A stretch of DNA of 64,000 nt from Pseudomonas graminis. GTDB lineage: Bacteria > Pseudomonadota > Gammaproteobacteria > Pseudomonadales > Pseudomonadaceae. This document shows positions 8,881-18,464 of the stretch, in pieces; the first letter of the stretch is position 1, and each line of letters opens with the position of its first letter. The DNA lies in the NCBI RefSeq assembly GCF_013201545.1, contig NZ_CP053746.1, forward strand, positions 5,222,501-5,286,500, in the 5' to 3' direction. Below the pieces are notes generated by a model. It worked only from the letters and a program-made list of their open reading frames with translations, was not told the origin of the DNA and did no database searches. Position numbers and translations under genes: made by a program.

Positions 8881-11064
8881 TCAAAAATCCAGCTTCACCC
8901 TCGCCACCAACTGCCGCGGCTCACCGATGGAAATCGCCGGCGACCCCAACCCGCTCGCCGAGGTGTAGTACTTCTCGTCGAACACATTCTTCAGATTCAA
9001 CTGCAGCGTCACATCACGCTCATCCAGCTTCACCTTGTACGCCACAAACGCATCCGCGACCTTCGACGACGGCAGGTAATACTCCCTCCCCGCGCCATCG
9101 TTCACACCCCAGCGGCTCGCGAACCGTGCACCGGCACCCGCGCGCAGATCACCCACACCCACGTGCCCGAAGTCACGGGTCAGGTACACCGCGCCCGTAT
9201 GCTTCGACACACCATCCAGCGGCTCGCCCTTGAGGATCGGATCTTCCAGCACCTTCGTGTCGGTGTACGCGTAGCTGCCGGTAATACTCCAGAACTCGTT
9301 CAACTGCCCGGTGATATCCGCCTCCAGCCCGCGCGAGCGCACCTCGCCGGACACCCGCGTGCAAGTCTCGGTGCCACACGCTTCGCTGGTCTGCACGTTC
9401 TGCTTGTTGATATTGAACAGCGCCACCGTCGCGGTGATCGCGTCGTTCTGGAACTTGGTGCCGATTTCGTAGGCCTTGCCCTCCTCCGGCGGCAGGTCGC
9501 CAATCGGCGAAGCAATCGAGGTATTCGGGCGGAACGACTCGGTGTAGCTGCCGTACACCGACCAGTCCGGCTGGATCAGGTACACCAGCCCGACGCGGGG
9601 CACGACCTTGCTGTCCTTCACGTCGGCGCCGACCACGAACGGCCGGCCCTTGCCGGTCAGCTCGTCGAAGGCGTCATAACGCAGGCCGGTCTGCAGGATC
9701 CACTTCTCGCCCAGGTGCATGGCGTCCTGAACGAAGAAGGCATGGGTACGCAGGTGATCGGTCTGGTCGCTCTGGGCGGCATTGGCCGTAGTCGGTTGCT
9801 GAGTAACGCCGTAGACCGGCGCGTTGTAATTGAAGTCGACCTTGTTGGCGCTGCGGTACAGATCGCCCAGGTCGCGGTCGTTCTTCATGTAATCGGCGCC
9901 GATCAGCACTTCGTGGCGCACATCGCCCCAGTACAGGTTGCCGAGCGCGCTGACAGTGGCGGTGTGGGCGAACTGCACGGCATCGCGGGTGGCGTCGCCG
10001 CGACGGGTCACGGCGCCGGTGTTGTAGTTGGCCGAGATGAAGCGCGACTGGTAATCGTTGTAGTAATTGCGGCTGTAGGCGTAACCGGTGCGCAGGGTCC
10101 AGGTGTCGTTGAGGCGATGGTCCATGCGCAGGTCAAGGGAATCGGAGCGCCCGGTGGTGACGTTGAATGGCTCGTCCAGACGCCGGCTGCGCGGGATGTC
10201 CAGTACCTTGCCGGTCTTGGGGCTGATCTGCGTGCCACGGTCGAACGGCACCGAATATTCCATGTGCTCGTAGGCCACGGACACCGTCGTGTCATCCCCA
10301 TACCAGGCCAGCGACGGCGCGATGACCGACTGATCGATGCTGCCGAAATTGCGCCAGTAATCGTAGTTCTGCTTGTCGGCGATCACCCGGTAGGCCAGAC
10401 CGTTGGTGCCGATCGGGCCGGTCAGGTCGATCTGCTCGCCACCGCCGCCAAAGCTGCTGCCGAAGGCCGAAACAGAGCGGGCCTCGACCAATTCCGGTTT
10501 CTTCGTCACCACGTTGATCACGCCGCCCGGGTCCTGCACGCCGTAGAGCATCGACGCGGGACCCTTGAGCACTTCGATGCGCTCGGTGGTCGGGGTGAAG
10601 TTACGCGCCCGCACCGATTGCATGCCGTCGCGCATGATCGAGTTGTCGCGGTTGGTGCCGAAGCCGCGTTTCTGAATGGCGTCCTGAGTGCCGCCCAAGG
10701 TATTGCTTTGCTTGACGCCGCTGACCGCGTTGATCGCTTCGTCCAGGCTGAACGGCTGGCGGTCTTCGATGACCCGGTTGGTCACCACGTTGACGCTTTG
10801 CGGCACCTCCACCAACGGTGCTTCGGTGCGTGTGGCCACGCTCGCCTTGCGCGCTTGATAGCTGTCGCGGCTGTGCTGGGTTTCGCTGACCTCGGGCTGG
10901 GACGTGGCGTCGATGTTGACCGCGTCCAGCTGCATTTCTTCAGCGCCGGCAACAGGGCTCATGCCCAGCGAGCACAACAGCGCCGTGGCTGAGCACATGC
11001 CCAACAACGATGCAGGACGAAGCACGGGGAAAGCGGACACGCGAAAACCGGATTGAGCTGTCAT
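8881..11064 (-). CDS. TonB-dependent siderophore receptor
   Basis: The 727-residue outer membrane receptor has a signal peptide (about residues 1-41). A plug domain follows, with APLVEVPQSVNVVT and the family-typical RIEVLKGPASMLYG and DPGGVINVVTKKP. A 22-strand barrel ends in the expected C-terminal Phe (LVARVKLDF). There is no N-terminal STN signalling domain, so it is a transport-only receptor. It imports an Fe(III)-siderophore with TonB-ExbBD energy; the siderophore cannot be read from sequence. A weak Fur-like site lies upstream at about 11113-11131. It is a monocistronic gene; the downstream repeat may act in mRNA termination or stability. Confidence 0.9.
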   Translation of the reverse strand: MTAQSGFRVSAFPVLRPASLLGMCSATALLCSLGMSPVAGAEEMQLDAVNIDATSQPEVSETQHSRDSYQARKASVATRTEAPLVEVPQSVNVVTNRVIEDRQPFSLDEAINAVSGVKQSNTLGGTQDAIQKRGFGTNRDNSIMRDGMQSVRARNFTPTTERIEVLKGPASMLYGVQDPGGVINVVTKKPELVEARSVSAFGSSFGGGGEQIDLTGPIGTNGLAYRVIADKQNYDYWRNFGSIDQSVIAPSLAWYGDDTTVSVAYEHMEYSVPFDRGTQISPKTGKVLDIPRSRRLDEPFNVTTGRSDSLDLRMDHRLNDTWTLRTGYAYSRNYYNDYQSRFISANYNTGAVTRRGDATRDAVQFAHTATVSALGNLYWGDVRHEVLIGADYMKNDRDLGDLYRSANKVDFNYNAPVYGVTQQPTTANAAQSDQTDHLRTHAFFVQDAMHLGEKWILQTGLRYDAFDELTGKGRPFVVGADVKDSKVVPRVGLVYLIQPDWSVYGSYTESFRPNTSIASPIGDLPPEEGKAYEIGTKFQNDAITATVALFNINKQNVQTSEACGTETCTRVSGEVRSRGLEADITGQLNEFWSITGSYAYTDTKVLEDPILKGEPLDGVSKHTGAVYLTRDFGHVGVGDLRAGAGARFASRWGVNDGAGREYYLPSSKVADAFVAYKVKLDERDVTLQLNLKNVFDEKYYTSASGLGSPAISIGEPRQLVARVKLDF

Positions 11065-11112
11065 GGAAGCGAGAACCTGAGGCGTCGAGAAGCGATGCGC
11101 CTGTCACGAAAC

Positions 11113-11131
11113 GCATCTGATTCTCACTACA
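11113..11131. promoter_or_regulatory. Possible weak Fur box upstream of the siderophore receptor
   Basis: On the minus strand TGAGAATCA sits about 55 bases before the start. It matches 8 of 9 core positions of the Fur consensus, but only about 11 of 19 overall. Iron control is expected for this receptor class. Confidence 0.35.
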
Positions 11132-11273
11132 CGGATGCCGACACGGTTTACCTCACATGAATCTGAAAATAATTTTTAACCCGGCGTCCGTGGCGCTCGG
11201 TGGATACGGCGAAACACCCTGTATCATTCGCCGCGCTCACCCTCTTCTTACGTAGCGAAATCAAGGATTGTTC

Positions 11274-13439
11274 ATGCGTATCCGCTCCCTGACTCCTCTT
11301 GCTTTGATCATTGGCGCGACGATGGGCGGCCAGGCCCAGGCCAGCAGTGACGACTCCTGCTACCCCAACTGGTCGCTGCTGCGCGACTCGCTGGACGTCT
11401 GTAACAACCTGCCCTTTCTCACGCCCGGTAACGACAGCCGGGTCAACCTGCGTCTGCTGCTGGCCGATCGCAAGGCGCTGACGCTCAAGCCCGGCGAACT
11501 GACCGAGCAGGAATTGGCCGAGGGCTATGGCCCCGTCCCGTTTGCGGCGTTCAGGTTGGCGAACGAAGAGATCGAGGGCGACGAAAGCGAAGAATCAGGC
11601 GCCGCCGCCATGGCTGACTTGCTGGGCAAGCTCGGCGTCAGCCGTGAGAGCAACGACACCGCGGGCCAGGCCTTTCTGCAGGGCGAAGGCAGCCGCTGCC
11701 GCAGTAACCGCGACGAGAGCGCGGCTGATTTCATCGGCCAGTTGCTCGACACCGAAGGGCTGTCCGCCACCGAGCGCCAATCCCTGGCCCGCGCCCGCCT
11801 GCAACTGCTGGACGCGTGCACCTGGGAGGCGGACAAACAGGCCAGCCTGTTGCCGACCGATGTCCAGTCGCCTGAAGCCAAGGCGTTTGCCGCCTACCTT
11901 CGTGCGGCATCGGATTTTTACAGCGGGCGCTTCAGCGACGCTGAAAATGGATTCAGCGGCCTCGTCGAGAGCACGCAACCCTGGCTCAAGGAAACAGCGC
12001 TGTACATGATCGTCCGCACTCGGCTGAACGCCGCGCAACAGGACGCGTTCGACGAATACGGTAGCCTGAAAGAGGGCCACGATCGCGCGCCCTATGCAGC
12101 CGTCGGTCAAGCCATCGAACAGTACCTCAGCGTTTACCCCGACGGCCGCTACAGGCGCTCCGCCACCGGGTTGCTGCGCCGGGTCCACTGGCTGGCAGGA
12201 GACACCGACAAACTGGCCGCCGATTACGCCTGGCAACTGACGGAAGCAGGAGACGCCCGCGCGTCTGCTTCGCCGGAAGCCTTGATTCAGGAGGCCGACA
12301 ACAAACTGCTGACGACCCTCACCGGCGCCACGCCATCGCCGTTGATGACGGCGACTCATGACCTGATGATCATGCGCCCGGACCTGCCGAACCGGCTGAC
12401 CCGCCAGCAGCTCGATGGGCAAAAAGCGCTGTTCGCGCAGCAACCGGCGATGTTCGAGTACTTGCAGGCCGCGTTCGCGTTCTACGTCAACAAGAAACCC
12501 GCCGACGCGCTCAAGCATTTGCCGAACGACGTTCCCGACACACTGGATTATCTGGCCTTCAGCCAACAGACCCTGCGCGGCCTGGCTTTGGAGGCGGGCC
12601 ATGATATGCCTGGCGCCCAGGCGTTGTGGCTGAAACTGCTGCCCCTCGCGCAGCAGCCCCTGCAGCGCGAACAACTGCAACTGGCGCTGGCGATGAACTA
12701 TGAACGCAGCGGGCAACTGACGAAGGTGTTTGCCAGCGATTCGCCGGTCACGTCCGCCCAGGTGCGGCTGATTCTGCTGGGCAAGGTGGCCGACGCGCCG
12801 CTGCTGCGCCAGCAGATCGGTCAGGGCATCAGCGATGTCGAGAAGGCCACCGCGCAGTTCGTCCTGCTCTACAAGGAACTGCTGCACAGCCAGTACGCCG
12901 CGTTCGCCGATGATCTGAAAACACTGCCGGAGCCGCCTGCGAACACCAAACTCGGCACCAGCCTGGGTTATGTCTACGACGCCGGCCAGACGCTGCAGTT
13001 GTTCCGCTGGAACGGCGCCAAGGCCGAATCGGGTTACGCCTGCCCAAGCATCGGCGAGATCGCCGCCGCGTTGCAGGCCAACGACAAGGACGCCAAAGGT
13101 CTGAACTGCCTGGGTGAGTTCATCCTGCGCAACGGCCTGGACGGCATGCCGTTGGATCAGAAGCCCGACGCGGGTGATTTGGGCAGCAGCGAGCCCGGCT
13201 TCAAGGGCCAGGTTTTTTCGCGGCTGAACGGCTATCAGACGGTGATCGCAGACAGCAAGGCCGCGCGGGACGACAAGGCCTACGCCCTGTTCAGGGCGAT
13301 CAACTGCTACGCGCCCGCGGGCTATAACAGTTGCGGCGGCAAGGATGTGGCGCCCGCCGTGCGCAAGGGCTGGTTCAAGCAACTGAAAACCACTTACGGC
13401 GCCACCAGCTGGGGCAAATCCCTGCAGTATTACTGGTGA
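11274..13439 (+). CDS. Exported TPR-like protein of unknown function
   Basis: The 721-residue protein has a signal peptide (about residues 1-24, ending AQAS) and is otherwise helical, with loosely repeated helix pairs resembling TPR/Sel1 solenoids. Similar Pseudomonas proteins are sometimes labelled YfiO-like. ATG at 11274 follows AAGGA by six bases; an in-frame TTG at 11268 is less likely. Several Cys occur (near the N-terminus and in the last 60 residues), which suits a periplasmic location. The next gene starts inside the stop codon (TGATG), so the two are translationally coupled. The function is not known. Confidence 0.7.
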   Translation: MRIRSLTPLALIIGATMGGQAQASSDDSCYPNWSLLRDSLDVCNNLPFLTPGNDSRVNLRLLLADRKALTLKPGELTEQELAEGYGPVPFAAFRLANEEIEGDESEESGAAAMADLLGKLGVSRESNDTAGQAFLQGEGSRCRSNRDESAADFIGQLLDTEGLSATERQSLARARLQLLDACTWEADKQASLLPTDVQSPEAKAFAAYLRAASDFYSGRFSDAENGFSGLVESTQPWLKETALYMIVRTRLNAAQQDAFDEYGSLKEGHDRAPYAAVGQAIEQYLSVYPDGRYRRSATGLLRRVHWLAGDTDKLAADYAWQLTEAGDARASASPEALIQEADNKLLTTLTGATPSPLMTATHDLMIMRPDLPNRLTRQQLDGQKALFAQQPAMFEYLQAAFAFYVNKKPADALKHLPNDVPDTLDYLAFSQQTLRGLALEAGHDMPGAQALWLKLLPLAQQPLQREQLQLALAMNYERSGQLTKVFASDSPVTSAQVRLILLGKVADAPLLRQQIGQGISDVEKATAQFVLLYKELLHSQYAAFADDLKTLPEPPANTKLGTSLGYVYDAGQTLQLFRWNGAKAESGYACPSIGEIAAALQANDKDAKGLNCLGEFILRNGLDGMPLDQKPDAGDLGSSEPGFKGQVFSRLNGYQTVIADSKAARDDKAYALFRAINCYAPAGYNSCGGKDVAPAVRKGWFKQLKTTYGATSWGKSLQYYW

Positions 13440-14179
13440 TGAGGACGCTGTTTCGCTGGCGGGTGTGTGCCGGCGGGCTGATCGGTCTGGTCATCGCAGG
13501 CTTGAGCAGCAGTGTGGCCTGGGCGGCGGTGGGCGCCCGCGAGCACGATGCCTTCTGGTTGTGGAGCGGCGTGGCGACGCAGCCGGTGCTGAACCAGGCG
13601 AAAACCCTGTATGTGCTCCAGGGCCAGATCAGCACCACCCGTCGTGATCGGCAAACGCCGGCGCTGATTGCCCAGGGGATGAGCGTGAGGCGTCTGCCCC
13701 AGCGGGAGGTGTGGATCGTCTACCGCGCCCACACCCTGCGCTGGCCCGAACCGGTTTACAAACAGCTGCTGGGCCAGGTGCAACGCTGGCGGGACGCCGG
13801 CACGGCGGTGGCCGGCGTGCAGATCGATTTCGATGCGCGCACGCGTTATCTGCAGGACTACCTAGTCTTTCTCAAGGACCTGCGCCAGCGCCTGCCGCCT
13901 GCGCTGAAGCTGAGCATCACCGGGTTGATGGACTGGAGCAGCAACGCGCATGCGAAGACGATCGGCGAGCTGAAAGGCGTGGTCGACGAAGTGGTGGTGC
14001 AGACCTACCAGGGCCGCCACAGCATCCCCGATTACGCCGCCTATCTGCCGCGCATCAGCCGGATGGGGCTGCCGTTCAGGATCGGTCTGGTGCAGGGCGG
14101 AGAATGGGAAGCGCCCGGGTATTTGCAGGACAGCCCGTGGTTTCGCGGGTATGTGGTGTTTTTGCTGAATCAGAAGTAG
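13439..14179 (+). CDS. DUF3142 domain exported protein
   Basis: The 246-residue protein has a signal peptide (about residues 1-29, ending AWA) followed by AFWLWSGV and later AGVQIDFDARTRYL, LKLSITGLMDW and VVVQTYQGRHS. This is the TIM-barrel-like pattern of DUF3142. The ATG at 13439 overlaps the previous stop (TGATG), so it is coupled to the TPR-like gene. The acidic residues in QIDFD are placed like the catalytic acids of glycoside-hydrolase-like barrels, but no enzymatic activity is established. Together the pair may form a periplasmic or envelope complex. Confidence 0.75.
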   Translation: MRTLFRWRVCAGGLIGLVIAGLSSSVAWAAVGAREHDAFWLWSGVATQPVLNQAKTLYVLQGQISTTRRDRQTPALIAQGMSVRRLPQREVWIVYRAHTLRWPEPVYKQLLGQVQRWRDAGTAVAGVQIDFDARTRYLQDYLVFLKDLRQRLPPALKLSITGLMDWSSNAHAKTIGELKGVVDEVVVQTYQGRHSIPDYAAYLPRISRMGLPFRIGLVQGGEWEAPGYLQDSPWFRGYVVFLLNQK

Positions 14180-14233
14180 GTGAACGGACCGCGTTCCGTG
14201 TACGGCCTGTCGGACTGCGCCGTGATCACTGGC

Positions 14234-14358
14234 CTCTTCCCGGCTAGAGCCGGTCCCACTAAGGACTCGCGTGCACTTCGCAGGACAGGCTTCAGCCGGG
14301 AAACACAGGTATGGCTGACACGCCGCGCACCCTGTGGGACCGGCTTCAGCCGGGAAGG
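14234..14358. repeat. Cluster of three REP elements between convergent genes
   Basis: Copies of the CCGGCTTCAGCCGG type lie at 14234-14260 (inverted), 14280-14302 (direct, one base changed) and 14332-14358 (direct). They fill the 210-base gap between the DUF3142 gene and the AtuA-like operon end. Confidence 0.85.
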
Positions 14359-14389
14359 CGTCAGTCACCGCACGGCAAATCCGGACGTT

Positions 14390-14707
14390 TTAAATCTCAA
14401 TATCCAGCAACGCCGCCCCCAGTGCCTTGCCGTGTGCATCCAGCGCCAGAGACCGTGTGACGCCCCCCTTCAAAATGCCCGGCAGCACAAAATTCAGCGC
14501 GTGTATCTTCGGCAGTTCATACCGACGCACCCGCAAAACATCGTCCCCCAGCAACTCGGCAAAATACTCAGCCACCCGCTCAGCCGTCAGCGCCTTGAGC
14601 AATCGCGGGTAGTCTTCCGCCTTGAAGGCAATGACCGAAATATTCGAGGTGTCGCCCTTGTCGCCGGTCCGGGAATGGGCCAGTTCGCGCAATGTCAGGG
14701 TGCTCAC
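14390..14707 (-). CDS. AtuA-like small C-terminal domain protein
   Basis: The 105-residue protein begins with LTLRELAHSRTGDKGDTSNIS, the start of the ferredoxin-fold domain that follows the main AtuA domain in fused AtuA-type proteins. It closes with LDAHGKALGAALLDIEI. It starts with GTG at 14707, overlapping the TGA of the upstream DUF1446 gene. In P. aeruginosa AtuA (acyclic terpene use) both domains are in one chain; here they are split into two coupled genes. It is probably a subunit of a hydratase-like enzyme. Confidence 0.8.
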   Translation of the reverse strand: MSTLTLRELAHSRTGDKGDTSNISVIAFKAEDYPRLLKALTAERVAEYFAELLGDDVLRVRRYELPKIHALNFVLPGILKGGVTRSLALDAHGKALGAALLDIEI

Positions 14708-16068
14708 GATGCGTCCTCCAGATTAACCTGCGCCTTGACGGCATCTCGCGGCATCAGCAGCGACGCCACTGCCACCACTTGGCGCACGCCCTTGGTCGCG
14801 CCGCCGCCGCCATAAGGTCCGTTGGTGTAAAGGGTTTCCACTTCATTGCCGATGCGCACGGCTTCGGCCTTGTCTGCACAACGGGCCGCAACACGTAAGC
14901 GCACTTCCCACGGCTCGGCCGCTGCGCGCGAACCCAGCGTCGCACCGTGCAACGCGTCCACGCCAATCAGCTCGGCGCGCAGGTCATCGAAAACCACGCC
15001 GGTCAGCTGTAAGCGCTCCAGCACCACGTCCCGCGCCAGCTGCGCCCGGGCCAGTGCACCAGGCCCGCCGTAGGACATCTGCCCTTCGCCAATCCAGCCG
15101 TCGAGATAACCCACCGACACTTTCAGCGTCTCCGGTCGCGCGCGGCCGTCGGCGCCCTCAGCCCGCACTTCGTTGGTGGCAACTGGATGGAACGACACGC
15201 CGGAAAAATCCGCTGTCACGTCCGGGGTCAGGTACGCCGCCGGGTCGTGCACTTCATAAACCATCTGCTCGGTGCAGGTGGCGGTGTCAATGCGCCCGCC
15301 GGAGCCGGCGACCTTGCTGATCACCGCCCTGCCCTCGGCGTCGACTTCCGCCAACGGGAACCCCAGTCGCGCCAGATTCGGCACCTCCTTAACCCCCGGA
15401 TCAGCAAAATAGCCGCCGGTGATCTGCCCGGCGCATTCCAGCAAGTGGCCGATCAAGGTGCCGCGTCCCAACCGTGTCCAGTCGTCCTCGGCCCAACCGA
15501 ACTCAAAGACCTGCGGCGCGAGAAACAATGAAGGGTCTGCCACACGGCCCGTAATCACCACATCGGCATCGGCCTCCAGCGCCTCGACAATCCCCTCGGC
15601 ACCCAGGTAGGCATTCGCCGAGATCAACCGATCACCCAACGAAGCAATCGTCGCGCCGTTATCCAGCCGCTGTTCAGGGCTCGCCTTTAGAACAGCGAGC
15701 ACGTCATCCCCCGTCACCGCCGCGACCTTCAGCCCGTGCAGCCCCAACTCGACCGCAATGCGCCGCACTTCCCGCGCCGCCGCCAGCGGATTGGCCGCGC
15801 CCATGTTGCTGATCAGCCGGAGCCGCCGCTGCCCGGTTTCGCGTCCACGCCCCACGAACGGCAGCACGCGACGCATACGCTCGCTCAACAGCGGGTCGAA
15901 ACCGGCTTCGGGATCGCTGAGCCGCGCCTGTTGTGCGAGGGCAATGGTGCGCTCGGCGAGGCACTCGAAGACCAGGTAGTCGAGGTCGCCCTTCTCGGCC
16001 AGTTCGACCGCAGGCTCGATGCGGTCCCCGGAATAACCGGAGCCAGAGCCGATACGTATTGTCTTCAT
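14704..16068 (-). CDS. AtuA-like DUF1446 (acyclic terpene utilisation type) enzyme subunit
   Basis: The 454-residue protein opens with IRIGSGSGYSGDRIEPAVEL, and later has LDYLVFECLAERTIALA, NMGAANP and DADVVITGRVADPSLFLAP. These match the DUF1446/AtuA family. Family members include a proposed isohexenylglutaconyl-CoA hydratase, but most are of unknown chemistry. The GGGAG-preceded ATG is at 16068. The gene lies directly between a CitMHS carrier (one base upstream) and the small AtuA-C gene (4-base overlap). The context suggests use of an imported tricarboxylate or branched dicarboxylate, not terpenes; that is inference. Confidence 0.8.
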   Translation of the reverse strand: MKTIRIGSGSGYSGDRIEPAVELAEKGDLDYLVFECLAERTIALAQQARLSDPEAGFDPLLSERMRRVLPFVGRGRETGQRRLRLISNMGAANPLAAAREVRRIAVELGLHGLKVAAVTGDDVLAVLKASPEQRLDNGATIASLGDRLISANAYLGAEGIVEALEADADVVITGRVADPSLFLAPQVFEFGWAEDDWTRLGRGTLIGHLLECAGQITGGYFADPGVKEVPNLARLGFPLAEVDAEGRAVISKVAGSGGRIDTATCTEQMVYEVHDPAAYLTPDVTADFSGVSFHPVATNEVRAEGADGRARPETLKVSVGYLDGWIGEGQMSYGGPGALARAQLARDVVLERLQLTGVVFDDLRAELIGVDALHGATLGSRAAAEPWEVRLRVAARCADKAEAVRIGNEVETLYTNGPYGGGGATKGVRQVVAVASLLMPRDAVKAQVNLEDAS

Positions 16069-17373
16069 TTAAAACACTCCCAGCAGCAGTGCGGTCAGGG
16101 TCATCAGCACCGATGCGGCAAACAGAAACGGAATGGTGAAGCGCTGGTGGTCGGCCAGCTCGACCTTGCACAACCCGACCAGCAGGAAGGTCGCCGGCGT
16201 CAGCGGGCTGACCGGGAAGCCGGTGGTGTGTACGCCCAGCAGCGACGCCTGGGCCACCTGCAGCGGATCGACGCCCAGGGAGCGGCCGACTTCGGCGATC
16301 ACCGGCATCACGCCGAAATAGAAGGAATCGGGGTCGAACAACAGGCTCAGCGGCATGGACAGGAAACCCACCACCATCGGGATCAGCTTGCCGTGGCCGG
16401 CCGGAATCTGCGCCACGGCCACTTCGGCCATGGCCTTGAGCATGCCGGTGCCCTGCATGATGCCGGTGAACACACCCGCTGCCAGAAGAATGCTGGCCAT
16501 GGTCAGGGCGGTCTTGGCGTGGGCATCAATGCGCGCGCGCTGGGCGTCGACGTTGGGGTAGTTGATGCACAGCGCCAGCACCGTGCCGACCATGAACATC
16601 ACCACCGGGTCGACCCAGCCGGAGATCATGATCCCCATGACGGCGATGGTCAGCAGCAGGTTGAGCCAGAACAGACGCGGGCGGCGCAGCACCGCCTCCT
16701 GTTCGGTCAGCACCCGCTGGGGCACTACGTCGATGGCCTCGGCCGTGGTTTGAAAGCGGCCCAGCCCCAGGCGCTTTTCCTCACGGCGCCCGAGCATCCA
16801 GGCGCAGAAGAAGACAAACGCCAGGCCGACGATCTGCACCGGAATCAGCGGCTGGAACAGCTCGGACACCGGCACATGCAGCGCTGCCGACGAGCGCAGC
16901 ACCGGACCGGTCCACGGCAGGAAATTCACCCCCGCCGCCATCGCTGCAACGCATGCCAGGATCCGCCGATCGATGCCCAGCCGCGTGTACAGCGGCAGCA
17001 TCGCCGGGATCGTCACCAGAAACGTTACCGCGCCGGAACCGTCGAGGTGCACCAGCAACGCCAGCAGTGCGGTGCCGACGACAATCCGCGTCGGACGGGT
17101 GCCCACCGTGCGCAGGATGCGGTCGATGATCGGGTCGAGCATGCCGGCGTCGGTCATCACCCCGAAGAAAAGGATGGCGAAGACAAACATGCCGACCACC
17201 GGGGCGACGTTTTTGATACCGGTGATGATGAAGCCGCTGGTTTGCAGACCGAATCCGCCGATCAGGGCGGCGATGATGGGCAAGGCAATCAGGGCGACCA
17301 GGGGCGAGAGGCGCTTGCTCATGACGGCAGCGAGCAGGCAGAGGATGGTAATGACACCGAGGGTGGCGAGCAT
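16069..17373 (-). CDS. CitMHS-family citrate/tricarboxylate-metal:proton symporter
   Basis: The 434-residue membrane protein has about 11-12 hydrophobic helices. Motifs of the CitMHS family are present, such as FGVMTDAGMLDPIIDRI, VHLDGSGAVTFLVTIPAMLP, NFLPWTGPVLR and VSPLTPATFLLVGL. ATG at 17373 follows AAGGA by seven bases; ATGs at 17391 and 17433 are also in frame. It imports a metal-complexed tricarboxylate across the inner membrane. It is the first gene of a three-gene operon with the AtuA-like enzyme and is divergent from a LysR regulator. Confidence 0.88.
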   Translation of the reverse strand: MLATLGVITILCLLAAVMSKRLSPLVALIALPIIAALIGGFGLQTSGFIITGIKNVAPVVGMFVFAILFFGVMTDAGMLDPIIDRILRTVGTRPTRIVVGTALLALLVHLDGSGAVTFLVTIPAMLPLYTRLGIDRRILACVAAMAAGVNFLPWTGPVLRSSAALHVPVSELFQPLIPVQIVGLAFVFFCAWMLGRREEKRLGLGRFQTTAEAIDVVPQRVLTEQEAVLRRPRLFWLNLLLTIAVMGIMISGWVDPVVMFMVGTVLALCINYPNVDAQRARIDAHAKTALTMASILLAAGVFTGIMQGTGMLKAMAEVAVAQIPAGHGKLIPMVVGFLSMPLSLLFDPDSFYFGVMPVIAEVGRSLGVDPLQVAQASLLGVHTTGFPVSPLTPATFLLVGLCKVELADHQRFTIPFLFAASVLMTLTALLLGVF

Positions 17374-17427
17374 GGTTTGATCCTTCGTCATCCCTGACCG
17401 GCGGGCGGCGGGATGAGCTGTTGTTGT

Positions 17428-17445
17428 TTTCATCGAGTATCGAAA
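17428..17445. promoter_or_regulatory. Possible LysR-type operator
   Basis: TTTC...GAAA arms flank TCGAGTATCGA in the divergent intergenic region, near the start of the carrier operon. It is only a loose dyad with no exact T-N11-A proof. Confidence 0.25.
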
Positions 17446-17538
17446 CGGGGGTAAGCTTTGTAAATTGAAATGTTCGGCGCCCTGCGTTCGGAAAAACCGA
17501 ATGGCGCGCGTACGGCAACTTTTTCGGAAAACTCAGCC

Positions 17539-18432
17539 ATGAAGAACTCGATTCAGCACATCCGCGCCTTTCTCACCGTCGCCCACACCGGCAGCTTTGC
17601 CAAAGCGGCGCTGGAGCTGAACCTGTCGCCTTCCGCCCTGACCGTGCAGATCCAGCAGCTGGAAGAATGGCTCGGCGTCGCCCTGCTGGAGCGCAGCCCG
17701 CGTCAGGTCAGCCTGACCGCTGCGGGCCAGAACAATCGCGGGCCCATGGAGAAACTGCTGCTGGACCTGGACAACATCGTCAGCGGCTCTCGGGATCTGG
17801 CCGCGCTGCGCCGGGGCGTGGTGACCATCGCTGCCCTGCCCTCAATGTGTTCAGGCACGCTACCGCCTCTACTTAAAACCTTCCGCGAGCAGTTTCCCGG
17901 CGTCGAAGTGCGCCTGCGGGACGTAGTGGCGCAGCGGATCGATTCGCTGGTGCGTGAGGGCGAAGTGGATTTCGGGCTGGGGGTGCGGGCGCGCATGGGC
18001 CACGGGCTGACGTTCGAGGTGGTGATGGTCGACCGGCTGAGTCTGTTCGTCCCCGCTGATCATCCGCTGGCACGGGAGCGCTCGATCACCCTGCAGGCCC
18101 TGGCCGGGCAGCCGATCATCCTTACCGGTCGCGACAGCAGCGTGCGCGAGCGGGTGGAGCAACTGTTTGCTGAAGAAGGACTGGCACTGACGCCGGGGCT
18201 GGAAGCGAACTACATGTCGACGGTCATGGCGCTGGTGCGGCAAGGCCTGGGGATGACGTTGCTGCCGGAATCCGCCGACGAAGGCCGCGGCGATTTGATA
18301 CAGGTGCGGGTCGAGCATCCTGGGGTGTGTCGGGAGATCGGCCTGATTACCCGAGCGGGTGTAGGCCTGAGCCCCGCCGCCCAGCGATTCGTCGAAACCA
18401 TGAAAAACGCGCTGTCACCGCAGAACCTGTAG
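17539..18432 (+). CDS. LysR-family regulator of the CitMHS/AtuA-like operon
   Basis: The 297-residue protein has an N-terminal winged HTH (residues 1-60, AFLTVAHTGSFAKAALELNL, SALTVQIQQLE) and a LysR substrate-binding domain (about 90-290). The divergent layout, with 165 bases between the starts, is the classic arrangement for control of the adjacent carrier operon. The co-inducer is probably the transported acid or its product. The segment after the HTH reads AAGQNNRGPMEKLL and is slightly unusual compared with relatives, but the frame is intact. Confidence 0.88.
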   Translation: MKNSIQHIRAFLTVAHTGSFAKAALELNLSPSALTVQIQQLEEWLGVALLERSPRQVSLTAAGQNNRGPMEKLLLDLDNIVSGSRDLAALRRGVVTIAALPSMCSGTLPPLLKTFREQFPGVEVRLRDVVAQRIDSLVREGEVDFGLGVRARMGHGLTFEVVMVDRLSLFVPADHPLARERSITLQALAGQPIILTGRDSSVRERVEQLFAEEGLALTPGLEANYMSTVMALVRQGLGMTLLPESADEGRGDLIQVRVEHPGVCREIGLITRAGVGLSPAAQRFVETMKNALSPQNL

Positions 18433-18464
18433 GAGATTCCCCGTCGCCCTGCCAACACGAATCC

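Noticed and set aside
9163..10992. Long plus-strand open frame opposite the siderophore receptor
   Set aside because: Mirror of the receptor codons; composition is His/Val/Ala/Arg-rich as expected for a shadow frame.
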